Of a DNA stretch of 47,417 bases, positions 26,578-35,959 are shown one piece after another; positions within the stretch are counted from its first letter, which is position 1; every line of letters starts with the position of its first letter. Where the stretch lies: assembly GCA_013297675.1 (NCBI GenBank), contig JAAFHZ010000018.1:1-47417 (forward strand), written 5' to 3'. The notes beneath the pieces were generated by a model. That model saw only the letters and a program-made list of their open reading frames with translations. It made no database searches and was not told where the DNA came from. The position numbers were made by a program, and so were the translations under genes. This DNA is from Synechococcales cyanobacterium bin59.metabat.ball.084 (GTDB lineage: Bacteria; Cyanobacteriota; Cyanobacteriia; Cyanobacteriales; Chamaesiphonaceae).

Positions 26578-27835
26578 AGGTTTTTCTTTGCCTCAATCGA
26601 TGGCTGTTCAGAGAGAGAAAAGTAGAAACCTGCATTACCCAGAGAAAGTTATTTTGCAGCATTAAAGAGCTTTCAGTCAAGTTTGCCAGGATAATGTAAG
26701 AGAATAATATAGTTGGCCAAAAGCCATCTGTGGTTTTTACTAATCTGACATTTTCCAAGGCTTTTTTAAAGCCAATAAAAAATTGAATCATATAAAGAGA
26801 TAGTCCGATTAGTCCCAATTCTAGGCAAAGATCTAAGTAACCATTATGGCCATTTGGAGCTTTAAAGGTAGATGCATTCCAGATGTAAGCTGATGGACCA
26901 TCTAAACCCTGCCAAAATGCACCAAAGCCATATCCTATCAAAGGGTTTTCCCAAATCTTATCTAACATTAAAGGCCAAAAATTGGTACGCCCAGTGAGCG
27001 TTAAATCTTTACCAAATGCCCCGGCAACTTGTCCAGCATTGGACGTAACCAAAGTATAAATAATTGTGCCAAACGATGATATCCCTATCAAGGCTGGAAC
27101 CATAAAAATGTATTTCCACCGAAAAATATACAAAACAGCTAAGATTCCAGCTAAAATAATGAGGTTTAATAACGGGGATGAAGCTCTAGAAAGCAATATC
27201 AGCATCACCGAAGACCCTAACAATCCCCATAAAACCCAGCGATATTTTTGAACCTGCAATGAAAGCAGTGCAAATACCATGGTACTAACTACCATCATTT
27301 TGCCCAGAACATTTTTGTGGTTATAGATCCCCCGCCAAGCCCCATTATGTACCCCACCCATCTGTCCGAACTTTGGCAGTAACACCGCAAAAATAATACT
27401 GGTAATTACAATAGTTCCAAACGTCCAACCCAATAGCTGCAATTGTTCTTTGAGAGTATAGCGACTAGTAATATACAGAGAGAAAATCATGGTGCCAGTC
27501 AAAGCAATTACCCGAGTTTTGGTAATGTCTGGCACTGCTGACCAAAAGTAAGAACAAGCGGCAAAAGCTAATAATAACCAAATTAATTTACCATTGAAAA
27601 TCACTGGAATCACTTTCTTCCAGCGCAAAACCATTAGGCCAAAAGCAATCAAATAGATTACTGAAAATAAAACGTTAATGAGGGCAAAACTTGTTGGGTC
27701 ATCACCAGCTTCACCTTCACTAACTCCACCTGATAGAATTACCAGTAAGGGGCCACCAGAGTAGTGAACGAAAGAAGTAACTGCAAATACTTTTTCAGCC
27801 AGGATTAAGAGTTTGTTATTCATAGTTGCTAGCAT
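26558..27835 (-). CDS. O-antigen ligase/polymerase family membrane protein (Wzy/WaaL-like)
   Basis: The 425-residue protein is a polytopic membrane protein with about ten to twelve helices. It carries the Wzy_C-family large periplasmic loop: AWRGIYNHKNVLGKMM, LLSRASSPLLNL, TLTGRTNFWPLMLDKIWENP, YGFGAFWQG and NGHNGYLDLCLELGLIGL with the conserved His. The family polymerises or transfers undecaprenyl-linked glycans in the periplasm. Next to a chain-length determinant and a flippase it is best read as the exopolysaccharide polymerase. A ligase role that attaches the glycan to another acceptor cannot be excluded by sequence. Confidence 0.92.
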   Translation of the reverse strand: MLATMNNKLLILAEKVFAVTSFVHYSGGPLLVILSGGVSEGEAGDDPTSFALINVLFSVIYLIAFGLMVLRWKKVIPVIFNGKLIWLLLAFAACSYFWSAVPDITKTRVIALTGTMIFSLYITSRYTLKEQLQLLGWTFGTIVITSIIFAVLLPKFGQMGGVHNGAWRGIYNHKNVLGKMMVVSTMVFALLSLQVQKYRWVLWGLLGSSVMLILLSRASSPLLNLIILAGILAVLYIFRWKYIFMVPALIGISSFGTIIYTLVTSNAGQVAGAFGKDLTLTGRTNFWPLMLDKIWENPLIGYGFGAFWQGLDGPSAYIWNASTFKAPNGHNGYLDLCLELGLIGLSLYMIQFFIGFKKALENVRLVKTTDGFWPTILFSYIILANLTESSLMLQNNFLWVMQVSTFLSLNSHRLRQRKTYVLEEI

Positions 27836-28025
27836 CCTCGACCAAATACTGGCTGAGATATTTCTTTAAAGTAATTATCTCAGCTCTTGATAATATTTTA
27901 TTTTTTAACAAGATCCCACGGCCTGCACAGCAAGTCAGTGATAACTATCACACTTCCTGATCAAAACATAGCAAATGCTAGTGGTGAGCCAACTGCTATA
28001 AATTAAGATTAATCTTGAAATTTAA

Positions 28026-29723
28026 CTATTGTTTACGAACAGAAGCTAGGTGGGAAACCTTGCTTTTGGCTGACTTTAGCTCACTTACATTGCTTTCACC
28101 CAGGTTGCTTTTGGGCTTTTGCTGCTTTTTATTTTTCTCAACTGCAAGATTTTTAGAATTTAGGCGTAGTTCTAGTAAGACAATTAGAGATGTGGCTAAA
28201 AATGCCCCTAAAAGCACACCCAAGAACATAATTAAATACTCCATTGAAGGAGCCGGTTCTTTGGGCGGCGTGGCTTTGTTAATCACTCTAGCAGTAGATT
28301 TACTATCATCCTCGACTACTTGCAACTCTTGGACTTTTTTCAAGAGGCTTTGATAGGTATTTTGGGGTACTTCTAATCTTCTTTCTAACTCTCGCTGCTG
28401 TTGCTCTAATTGTGGCAGTGCCTTCACTCTTTGCTCATAGAGCAGTCTAGAATTTCGGAGGGAAGTTAGCCGCTGAATCCAGCCCAATCGTTGTACCTCT
28501 GATCTAAGAAACTCATTGATTAACGACTGTCTGAGTTCATTAATTTGGGGTACTTCTCGGTTTTGGGGGCTGAGAGTGGCTGCCAGATTACCGCCTGCTT
28601 GGGCAATCTGTCTTTGCAAGATACTTTTGAAGTTAGCTTTTTTAGATTCTAGATCGACAATTTCTGGGTTGGAATCTTTGAATTGACTCCGTTTGTTTGC
28701 TAATTTCCGATCGATTTCCTGAATATCGGCAAGAGTTGCTTTAACCGCTGGTGACTGACTAATAGCACTAGCGGACAGCGCATCTTCTGGGTTCAACCCG
28801 ACTTGTTGACGTAGTTTGCTGGTCTGAGCTGTCAACTGTTCTAGTTCAGCCTGAGCATTGTTGATTTGGGCATCGAGATTGCCGATCGCTGCTACGGCTG
28901 ATTTAGTTTCTTCGGAAAGATTAGCAATGTTATTTTGTTGTTTAAAGACCCGGATAGCCTGCTCGGCGCTTTCTACCGCAACTTTAGTGGGGGGAATTTG
29001 TTTGGCCATTAACAGGCGAATTGCTTTGGCCTCGCCCCGATTAACTAAAATGTCATGTTCTAGATAAGTATCAATAATGGTATTTACGACAGCAGCGGCT
29101 TCTTCTGGGGTACCACTTTTGTAAGTGATCTTGAGTACATCGGCACCGCCAACAATTTGTAGCTTAAGCCCTCTCTCGATTGTACCGATTTCTACTGGCA
29201 CACCCTTAGCATCTTTAAGCTGCAACTTGTCGATAGTTCTCTGTAAAACAAACGGAGATGAAATTACCTCCATTTGAGTACTGATGGGGTTTTGGGTCGA
29301 GACTAGCGGCTTTAAATCTCCAGCGCCTTCTTGAGAGCTGGGCAGTAGGCTATTGCCCACCACATTAAAAGTAGGGGCTTTGAAAAGGAGTTTACCAACA
29401 GCTTCGTAAGAGGGCTTGAGTCTAGTAGTAGCAGCAGCACTAACCAAAACCGACGCTAAGAAAACACAGCTAGCAGGCAGCCAATGGCGCTGTACCGCTT
29501 TGAGGTAACGGACTAAATCTATATCGATCGATTCTCGGTAATTCTTAAACAGCTTAGTTTCGCTAAATTCTTTGGATCTAATGAAAAGCCGCGAAACCCT
29601 AGAAAACCGGGAGTTATCATTAAACATCGTCGATACATCAGAAAACCCCGAAACTTCAGACTTTTTGGAAGTAATGGGTTCTGGAATATATTTTTCTCTA
29701 GATGATTTGCGGGGAAGTCCCAT
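28026..29723 (-). CDS. Polysaccharide chain-length determinant (Wzz/GumC-like PCP), no kinase domain
   Basis: This is a 565-residue inner-membrane co-polymerase. About 75 residues of cytoplasmic N-terminus precede a first membrane helix at about 81-98. Then come a Wzz domain with SPFVLQRTIDKLQL and ITYKSGTPEEAAAVVNTIID, a long coiled coil (about 240-460), the proline-rich GumC-type segment (NKATPPKEPAPSM) and a second helix, YLIMFLGVLLGAFLATSLIV. The protein ends with about 50 basic and Ser-rich residues and has no Walker-type tyrosine-kinase domain. A BY-kinase partner would have to be elsewhere, as none is in the window. It sets chain length and links the Wzy polymerase to the export complex. 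It is the first gene of the minus-strand glycoconjugate block. Confidence 0.92.
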   Translation of the reverse strand: MGLPRKSSREKYIPEPITSKKSEVSGFSDVSTMFNDNSRFSRVSRLFIRSKEFSETKLFKNYRESIDIDLVRYLKAVQRHWLPASCVFLASVLVSAAATTRLKPSYEAVGKLLFKAPTFNVVGNSLLPSSQEGAGDLKPLVSTQNPISTQMEVISSPFVLQRTIDKLQLKDAKGVPVEIGTIERGLKLQIVGGADVLKITYKSGTPEEAAAVVNTIIDTYLEHDILVNRGEAKAIRLLMAKQIPPTKVAVESAEQAIRVFKQQNNIANLSEETKSAVAAIGNLDAQINNAQAELEQLTAQTSKLRQQVGLNPEDALSASAISQSPAVKATLADIQEIDRKLANKRSQFKDSNPEIVDLESKKANFKSILQRQIAQAGGNLAATLSPQNREVPQINELRQSLINEFLRSEVQRLGWIQRLTSLRNSRLLYEQRVKALPQLEQQQRELERRLEVPQNTYQSLLKKVQELQVVEDDSKSTARVINKATPPKEPAPSMEYLIMFLGVLLGAFLATSLIVLLELRLNSKNLAVEKNKKQQKPKSNLGESNVSELKSAKSKVSHLASVRKQ

Positions 29724-30054
29724 TAAAGCTGCCTCATGTCCTAGTCAAGTTGAAAATCAAGGGTGCGTTCAGCATACATTATCTTGTTTTCAGGCATTTT
29801 TACTATGAGTAAATGGCTGAAAGCCAAATAAATATTTGCTGTGAATTGCTGAAACCAGCAATAGAATTGTGATCTAGATCTACTAAAAACTGGTTTGCAA
29901 TCACATCAACAACTACAAAACAAATATTTAGCTGAGAACTCTAGTAGCTTCTGTCATTTGGGCTGTTTTTACTGGCATCAGTATTTTTCATAGCATTTTG
30001 GTGTTTTTGTTCCTCCATGTTTTCGGATCACGGCGGCGATACTCGGGCACGTTT
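29724..30054. other. Intergenic region between chain-length gene and cysK
   Basis: These 331 bp carry no supportable gene. The segment is upstream of the minus-strand polysaccharide block, so it probably holds that promoter, and downstream of cysK. I see no clear terminator or operator. Confidence 0.35.
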
Positions 30055-31032
30055 TTAGCCCGAAACCCTTAATCCTTTGGTGGCCAACCACTCGGCATTA
30101 AATAGCTTGGATTGATAGCGTGCTCCACCATCACAGAGCACAGTAACGATGGTGTGACCCGAACCCATTTGTTGAGCTAATCTTACTGCGGCAGCAACGT
30201 TAATGCCTACCGAGCCACCCATAAATAAGCCATCTTGACGCAGGAGCTGATAGACCACATCTACACATTCTTGGTCATCAATTTGAATCGCATCATCGAT
30301 CGGGACTCCTGCTAAGTTGCCAGTAACGCGGCTATTGCCGATGCCTTCGGTGATAGAACTGCCTTCCATCGTCAATTCACCGGTTTTAACGTAGCTGTAA
30401 AGGGCGCTACCTTTGGGGTCGGCTAGAACGTTTTTGACTTGGGGATTTTTCTCTTTCAGGTACATTGCCACTCCGGCGAAAGTGCCGCCAGTACCAGTAG
30501 CTGCTACCCAGCCATCGACTTTGCCATCGGTCTGTGTCCAGATTTCGGCGGCGGTAGTTTCGTAATGGGCGTTGCGATTGGCTAAGTTTTCAAATTGGTT
30601 GGCCCAAACAGCATTTTCCAGCTCGGCAGCCAGTCTGCCAGAGACTTTCACGTAGTTTTCTGGATTCACATAGGGTACAGCAGGGACAGTGCGAACTTCG
30701 GCTCCTAGGGTGCGCAGGGCTTCAATTTTCTCGATCGATTGAGTCTCAGGAATCACGATCAAACATTTGTAGCCTTTGGCGTTGCAGATATGGGCAAGGC
30801 CAATGCCAGTATTACCGGCGGTGCCTTCTACCACGGTACCGCCCGGTTTCAGCAAGCCCCGCCGTTCGGCATCTTCAATAATATATAGAGCCGCCCGGTC
30901 TTTGACGGAGCCGCCGGGATTAAGAAATTCGGCTTTGCCTAAAATTTCGCAGCCAGTAGCGTCACTGAAGCTGTTCAGGCGAATGAGGGGGGTGTTGCCG
31001 ATTGCTGCGACGAAGCCGTGTTTAATATCCAT
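30055..31032 (-). CDS. cysK: Cysteine synthase (O-acetylserine sulfhydrylase)
   Basis: This is a 325-residue PLP enzyme that makes cysteine from O-acetylserine and sulfide in the cytosol. The PLP lysine lies in GGSVKDRAALYIIEDAE. The substrate and phosphate loops are VVEGTAGNTGIGLAHIC and ATGTGGTFAGVAMYLK, and the serine-type loop near the C-terminus is LFMGGSVGINVAAAVRLA. Both length and motif order fit the CysK/CysM family; I use cysK as the general symbol, and the A/B subtype is not resolved. It is a single gene on the minus strand, divergent from the histidine-decarboxylase-like gene at 31238. Confidence 0.95.
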   Translation of the reverse strand: MDIKHGFVAAIGNTPLIRLNSFSDATGCEILGKAEFLNPGGSVKDRAALYIIEDAERRGLLKPGGTVVEGTAGNTGIGLAHICNAKGYKCLIVIPETQSIEKIEALRTLGAEVRTVPAVPYVNPENYVKVSGRLAAELENAVWANQFENLANRNAHYETTAAEIWTQTDGKVDGWVAATGTGGTFAGVAMYLKEKNPQVKNVLADPKGSALYSYVKTGELTMEGSSITEGIGNSRVTGNLAGVPIDDAIQIDDQECVDVVYQLLRQDGLFMGGSVGINVAAAVRLAQQMGSGHTIVTVLCDGGARYQSKLFNAEWLATKGLRVSG

Positions 31033-31199
31033 AGGGTTAATCGATTTTTCTGCTCTCTAGAGATTATCTCTTGAATCGATCCCCAAAGCTATCAAGAATT
31101 GGAAAAGGGTGTCAGCTTTAAGCGGGACAAAATTATCGTCCCAGCAAATTCAAAGCTAAAAAATATCTATTTGGGTATCGATAGCTTGCCAAAACCATC

Positions 31200-31237
31200 T
31201 CCTCCTATGTAACATAGTTAATTATAGGAGGAAGATT
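31200..31237 (+). promoter_or_regulatory. Hairpin that sequesters the Shine-Dalgarno site of the decarboxylase gene
   Basis: TCCTCCTAT at 31200-31208 is exactly complementary to ATAGGAGGA at 31224-31232, with a 15-nt loop. The right arm contains the strong ribosome site AGGAGG, 6 nt before ATG 31238. In the transcript this 9-bp stem would hide the ribosome site, which suggests control of translation by temperature, protein binding or ligand. Confidence 0.6.
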
Positions 31238-32908
31238 ATGCAATCGTCATGGCTTTCCCAATTTAATCTGTCTGCTACCCACGAGCAAAGGTTAAATCAG
31301 TTCTATCAAAACATTCAATCAGAATCATCTCAACTACTGGGCTATCCTTGTAACGGCATTTTTGATTACAGCCCCCTCTACCGGTTTTTGCAATACCCCC
31401 TCAACAATGTAGGAGATCCTTACTTACCCAGTAACTATCATCTCAACACTCATGAATTTGAACGGGAAGTCATTGAGATTTTTCAAAAACTAACTGCTGC
31501 TCCACCTAACAACACTTGGGGGTACATTACTAATGGTGGCACCGAAGGCAATCACTATGGACTATTTCTTGCCCGCGAACTTTTCCCGGAGGGTATTGTT
31601 TATTACTCCCAAGATGCCCACTATTCGATCGATAAAGTGCTGCGCTGTTTGCAACTCAATAGCATCATGATTCGCAGCCAGCCCGATGGCACCATGGACT
31701 TGCAAGATCTACGAGAAACACTGCGCATTCACCGCGATATTCCACCCATTGTCTGCGCCACTATTGGCACCACGATGAAGGGAGCCGTAGATGATATTGC
31801 CGAGATTCAAAACATTTTTACAGACTTAGCTCTGCATCGCCACTATTTGCACGCTGATGCCGCTCTGGGTGGGATGATCATGCCTTTCCTTGAAAACCCA
31901 CCACCTTGGAATTTTCAAGCGGGCATCGATAGTATTTCGATCAGTGGTCACAAAATGATTGGTTCGCCACTGCCCTGTGGAGTGGTGCTAGCCAAGCAAA
32001 AAAATGTCGATCGCATTGCCCGCAGCGTTGAATATATTGAAACTCTAGATACGACTCTCAGTGGTTCGCGTAGCGCAATAACTCCACTATTTATGTGGTA
32101 TGCTTTCCAGACGATCGGCCTAGCCGGTTTCCAAAAGATCGTCCCAGCCTGTTTAGAAGTTGCTGACTACGCCGTGCAACAACTCCAGCAGCTTGATTGT
32201 CATGCTTGGAGGCATCCTTACTCTAATACAGTGGTGTTCGATCGACCAACAGCCACCGTAACTCAACGCTGGCAGCTAGCTTGTCAGGGCAATATCTCTC
32301 ATCTAATTGCTATGCCCCATGTGACACCTGCTTATGTCGATCGTCTTTTAGCCGATATGCGGGCTGCTCCGGCTAGTATGCCCCCCTCAGCATCTTTGGC
32401 TGCTGCCGAAATGCCAGATCTTGCAGGCTCACTTGACAACCGCGATCGGGAAATTATTTTGGTGGGTAGCGCCAATCCCAATTTGTTGACCGAAGTAGCT
32501 ACGGCTTTGGCTGCGGCAGGGATCTCGATCGAAGGTCTGACGGCAGTAAAAGTCGCCGAAGGCAGTGCGATTCGGCTCAATGTGACAGATCGCGATCGGG
32601 CGTTGCAAATTTTGAATCAAACCATAGATGCGGGTCGTCGCTACGGTCAATCGCGCTCTTTGGATGCCGCTGCTCAGATTTTGAGTCAGGTAGACTATCA
32701 GGCAGTCAGTGGTGAGGCATTACTGGTAGAGCTAGAAGATCATGCTGGCACCTTGGCCACCTTGATGAAAGAGTGTCTTACTCAAGATATCCCGCTACGC
32801 AGTGTGCGATTACTCTGGCGAGGCCAAGAAAAAGCGGTAGTGGAGTTGGCCTCAGCAGAGCCAGAAAAACTGAAAGTATTGTTGGCCGATCGCATCTTAA
32901 TTAAGTAA
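31238..32908 (+). CDS. PLP-dependent histidine-decarboxylase-like enzyme with two C-terminal ACT-like domains
   Basis: The protein has 556 residues. Residues 1-380 match group II amino-acid decarboxylases of the bacterial PLP histidine decarboxylase type. They include GYITNGGTEGNHYGLFLARE, SQDAHYSIDKVLR, ATIGTTMKGAVDD, LHADAALGG and SISGHKMIGSPLPCG with the PLP lysine Lys239. A Pro/Ser/Ala linker (380-400) leads to about 405-475 (EIILVGSANPNLLTEVATAL) and about 490-556 (GEALLVELEDHAGTLATLMK), both with ACT-like beta-alpha-beta patterns. ACT domains bind amino acids and regulate enzymes, so allosteric control is likely. ATG 31238 has AGGAGG 6 nt upstream, inside a hairpin. The substrate may be histidine or another amino acid. 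Confidence 0.87.
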   Translation: MQSSWLSQFNLSATHEQRLNQFYQNIQSESSQLLGYPCNGIFDYSPLYRFLQYPLNNVGDPYLPSNYHLNTHEFEREVIEIFQKLTAAPPNNTWGYITNGGTEGNHYGLFLARELFPEGIVYYSQDAHYSIDKVLRCLQLNSIMIRSQPDGTMDLQDLRETLRIHRDIPPIVCATIGTTMKGAVDDIAEIQNIFTDLALHRHYLHADAALGGMIMPFLENPPPWNFQAGIDSISISGHKMIGSPLPCGVVLAKQKNVDRIARSVEYIETLDTTLSGSRSAITPLFMWYAFQTIGLAGFQKIVPACLEVADYAVQQLQQLDCHAWRHPYSNTVVFDRPTATVTQRWQLACQGNISHLIAMPHVTPAYVDRLLADMRAAPASMPPSASLAAAEMPDLAGSLDNRDREIILVGSANPNLLTEVATALAAAGISIEGLTAVKVAEGSAIRLNVTDRDRALQILNQTIDAGRRYGQSRSLDAAAQILSQVDYQAVSGEALLVELEDHAGTLATLMKECLTQDIPLRSVRLLWRGQEKAVVELASAEPEKLKVLLADRILIK

Positions 32909-33020
32909 CTAGATATTAAGTAACTAGATCTGCTGCTGTATCTCTAGAGTTTTTGGTTATTTTCTGGGAAAATACACAATACTTTCGCTGGGCATCAATT
33001 TAACGCGGGATACCATGAAA

Positions 33021-33105
33021 GACCCTCACCCCAGCTCTCTCCCAAGGCAGGAGAGGGAGCAGCGGAAAATCCGGTCTTGGGGTCTCCCCAAGTGGAGGAC
33101 TTTTT
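33021..33105. repeat. C-rich palindromic repeat and adjacent hairpin after the decarboxylase gene
   Basis: The segment beginning CCCTCACCCCAGCTCTCTCC has an imperfect palindrome (33034-33060) of the dispersed cyanobacterial repeat type also found inside the megasynthase at 18317. A second hairpin, CTTGGGG (33076-33082) and CCCCAAG (33086-33092) with a 3-nt loop, follows, and a T5 run lies about 9 nt beyond it. The hairpin may terminate transcription of the plus-strand decarboxylase gene. Confidence 0.5.
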
Positions 33106-33165
33106 CAAGACAAGAGACTTCGCTTTAAGATCTTTGTCTTAAGTTGATACCCCTCTCACTCACAT

Positions 33166-34344
33166 CTATTTAAACCTAATCTTCAAAAAGTCCTCTTCCA
33201 TCTTGGCCCCCGCAGGCTGAAGTGCTGCCAGAGCTTGGGGCAACACCAAGTTACGACGATGATTACCAATCCGAATATTTAGCTCGTCACCAGTTTTGTT
33301 GAGCTGCACCTTATCTTTGGGAATCCCTGGTAGATATAGATCTAAACTGTACTCGTTATTACCAGCCGCTACAATCCGCATGGTGGTTTCTTTGTAATAA
33401 ACCTGGGAGGGATCTTCGTTGTTAGGATACAGCACATCTTTCAGTCGATCGAGCGCTTCCATTCCACACATTTCCTCAGAAAATAACGGCACTTCTTTGA
33501 CGGGCAAAGGCGCAAAATTATCATGAAGTTCTTGGCGATACTTTTCCTGACTTTCCTTCCAGCGCTGAAAGAACGGATCGGTAACTTCTGCTGGAATAAT
33601 CCGGTTAGCAATTACCAAATCGGTCGAGACATTGTACAAACTCAAATAAGCATGAGCACGCAATGATTCTTTGATTACCATTTTCTCGGGGTTAGCCACT
33701 AACCGCACCGAGGTTGTGGTATTGTCCATCAACACCTTTTGCAGCGCCTCAATCTGCTCATAAAACTCATAAGGGGCATCCATCACTTCTTTATCTGGTA
33801 GGGAAAAACCCACCACTGGACGAAAAATTGGCTCCACTAAGGGGCGTAACATTACCGATACAGCCTGCAAGGGCTTGTAGAAACGGCGCATATACCATCC
33901 CCCCACTTCCGGGAGACTCAGTAAGCGCAATGCTGTCCCGGTCGGGGCTGAATCGATAATCAACACATCGTAGGTGCCTTCGTCGTAGTGGCGCTTCATC
34001 CGCACCAAGCCAAAAATTTCATCCATCCCCGGTAAAATTGCCAATTCCTCGGCCTGGACTCCATCTAAGCCTCGGGCCTGCAAAACCTGCGTAATATAGC
34101 GTTTGACAGCTCCCCAGTTGCCTTCTAGCTCCATCAGAGCATCCAATTCTGCACCCCATAGATTGGGGCGGACTTGAATTGGCTCATGTCCCATTTCTAG
34201 GTCAAAGCTGTCAGCCAAGGAGTGGGCAGGGTCGGTACTCAATACCAGGGTTTTGTAGCCTAATTCGGCACAACGCAAGCCAGTAGCCGCCGCCACCGAG
34301 GTTTTGCCCACACCACCTTTGCCAGTCATTAAAATCAAACGCAT
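33166..34344 (-). CDS. arsA: ArsA/TRC40/GET3-family ATPase with C-terminal HSP20-like domain
   Basis: This has 392 residues from ATG 34344. The deviant P-loop is [17 protein letters not shown] at residues 6-22, followed by [16 protein letters not shown] and [19 protein letters not shown] (switch II). The C-terminal 80 residues, including [20 protein letters not shown] and [17 protein letters not shown], form the small HSP20/alpha-crystallin-like domain found in photosynthetic-bacterial ArsA homologues. Members are cytosolic ATPases related to arsenite pump subunits and tail-anchored-protein chaperones. No ars operon genes are nearby, so protein targeting is the likelier role, and the symbol is by family only. 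The longest frame starts 132 nt earlier at 34476, but the P-loop normally sits at the extreme N-terminus, so I chose 34344. Confidence 0.9.
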   Translation of the reverse strand: MRLILMTGKGGVGKTSVAAATGLRCAELGYKTLVLSTDPAHSLADSFDLEMGHEPIQVRPNLWGAELDALMELEGNWGAVKRYITQVLQARGLDGVQAEELAILPGMDEIFGLVRMKRHYDEGTYDVLIIDSAPTGTALRLLSLPEVGGWYMRRFYKPLQAVSVMLRPLVEPIFRPVVGFSLPDKEVMDAPYEFYEQIEALQKVLMDNTTTSVRLVANPEKMVIKESLRAHAYLSLYNVSTDLVIANRIIPAEVTDPFFQRWKESQEKYRQELHDNFAPLPVKEVPLFSEEMCGMEALDRLKDVLYPNNEDPSQVYYKETTMRIVAAGNNEYSLDLYLPGIPKDKVQLNKTGDELNIRIGNHRRNLVLPQALAALQPAGAKMEEDFLKIRFK

Positions 34345-34531
34345 AGTATTTTCGAGGAATTTAAGATATTTGCCGAATTTGGAGAAGATCCCCAGGCTGC
34401 TCTCTAGTCTAACTGAAATACTATGGTCAGAAAAAAATCCCCAAAAAATCCTCAACAAATTGCTGAAGACCGGCAAATATCTTGAGATCGTGAGTTAAAT
34501 TAATGGAGACATTTTCAATTTGCTTACCCCC

Positions 34532-35236
34532 ATGCAAAACCTGACCATCCAAGAACTCGCGATCGTCATTGCCGTCGAAAAAATTGACCCCACCTTGCTG
34601 ACCCCAGAATTTTTGAACATGACCCAGATAGTCCCTAGCGAGTGGGAAGTCCTTGGTCAGCCTATGCGCAGCTATGAGGGTTCGCAAATTACCTATCAAC
34701 AGGGAGTTTCAATCATCGCTCAACCCCAGCGGCTCAGCTTTGTGGAATTAATCATTAATAAAGATGCTGAATCGATCGAAGTCGTCAAAATCGCCAAGTC
34801 CTTAGTCAAAATCTTGGCTAACCTCAAGTTTGCAGGCATCGGCATCAACTTTCGGGGCTACTTGGATTTTGCTGGTCAAGAAGCTGCCGCCCAGCGCTTT
34901 ATGTTTTCACACTTACTGGCGGTCGGGGACTGGCAAAAAATCGGCACTGCTCCAGTACAAGCAGGCATCAATTTAGGCTATACCTTCGCTGATAAAAAAT
35001 TAAACCTGACTATTAATGAAGCCACCGTCCAGCAAACCGAACAATCAGCAGCACCAATTATTCTGTTTAGCGGCAATTTTGACTACGAACTAAATGCCGC
35101 CGAAAACAGCGCCGATCTGGCCAAGCTAGAACAAGTTTTGGCTAACTGGCAACAAGATATGCAGCTCTACAGAGACGTAGTAGAAAAATTTAAGCAAACC
35201 GACAGCGTAATTAACTTCCCGGCTTATTCTGCGTAG
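34532..35236 (+). CDS. Conserved-looking protein of unknown function
   Basis: I do not recognise this 234-residue protein. It is soluble, has no signal peptide or membrane segment, and has mixed alpha/beta composition with a regular pattern ([53 protein letters not shown]). The longest frame starts at a TTG at 34520; the ATG at 34532 ([12 protein letters not shown]) is more likely. It is divergent from arsA with 187 bp between, and its 3' end overlaps the yidD coding region by 26 bp on the opposite strand. Confidence 0.75.
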   Translation: MQNLTIQELAIVIAVEKIDPTLLTPEFLNMTQIVPSEWEVLGQPMRSYEGSQITYQQGVSIIAQPQRLSFVELIINKDAESIEVVKIAKSLVKILANLKFAGIGINFRGYLDFAGQEAAAQRFMFSHLLAVGDWQKIGTAPVQAGINLGYTFADKKLNLTINEATVQQTEQSAAPIILFSGNFDYELNAAENSADLAKLEQVLANWQQDMQLYRDVVEKFKQTDSVINFPAYSA

Positions 35237-35447
35237 GCTCCGGCACTGGATCGTAGCCACCCGGATAACCTGGGTGGCAGCGACAGATGCGTTTTACCGT
35301 CAGCCAACTACCATAGCCTGCCCCAAATCGATCGATGGCCTCGATCGAATACTGTGAGCAGCTTGGCGTATACCGGCAAGTAGGTGGGAACATCGGCGAT
35401 ATCCATTTTTGATAGCCTCGCACCAACTTCACTAAGGTCTTTTTCAT
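35211..35447 (-). CDS. yidD: Membrane protein insertion efficiency factor YidD
   Basis: This is a 78-residue small protein of the YidD family, associated with the YidC insertase at the inner membrane. It has the signature [20 protein letters not shown] followed by [13 protein letters not shown] and [17 protein letters not shown]. The longest frame goes back to 35525, but family members start just before [11 protein letters not shown], so ATG 35447 ([12 protein letters not shown]) is taken. It overlaps the 3' end of the gene at 34532 by 26 bp convergently. It is not next to rnpA or rpmH, as it often is. Confidence 0.93.
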   Translation of the reverse strand: MKKTLVKLVRGYQKWISPMFPPTCRYTPSCSQYSIEAIDRFGAGYGSWLTVKRICRCHPGYPGGYDPVPEPTQNKPGS

Positions 35448-35503
35448 TTGTGTCAAGTGTTTAAAACTGAATTCAATTATAAACACTGTTTTATTTTTTA
35501 GAT

Positions 35504-35935
35504 TCAATTTAATTGTTCTAACCAACCAACAGCCTTACCTGTTGCAATTAAACAATCATTGTCGTCAAAACAAATCATATATTCTGCGTCTAAAGAAGTG
35601 ATGCAAAAGGGGAATCCACAAGATTCAGCAAGTACTTCTACTAACTTTTCTGCTGATGAGAAATACCACAGAGAATTTTCTATTTCTGGGTTAACAAACA
35701 GTACAATGGCCTCTTCTTTAGTGAAATCCGAAATTTTTCTCCACCCATGAGGATCATGTTTGGAAGAGTAATTAATCAGATTTTGCCAGCTAAGTTTTTC
35801 TGGTGATTCTGGATTACTAGAGAATTTTTTAGCCAGCTTCTCTTTGATTTCTAATGCTTCTTCTGACATCATAACTCGAATATCTATCTTCAATTTAGTT
35901 GAAGATTCCTTGATTTCATCAGCAATGTAGCCCAT
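35504..35935 (-). CDS. Small acidic cytosolic protein, putative immunity protein
   Basis: The protein has 143 residues from ATG 35935, which is preceded by GGAGAG at a good distance; the longer frame (149 residues) would begin at a TTG at 35953. I do not recognise the family. It is soluble, acidic and without a signal sequence, and ends in a compact region ([36 protein letters not shown]) resembling the SUKH/WapI-like immunity style in general flavour only. It lies 24 bp downstream of a gene for a secreted toxin-like protein on the same strand, the usual order of an effector and its cognate immunity protein. The immunity role is inferred from that context. Confidence 0.65.
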   Translation of the reverse strand: MGYIADEIKESSTKLKIDIRVMMSEEALEIKEKLAKKFSSNPESPEKLSWQNLINYSSKHDPHGWRKISDFTKEEAIVLFVNPEIENSLWYFSSAEKLVEVLAESCGFPFCITSLDAEYMICFDDNDCLIATGKAVGWLEQLN

Positions 35936-35959
35936 ATTTTCTCTCCAAATCAAATAAAG

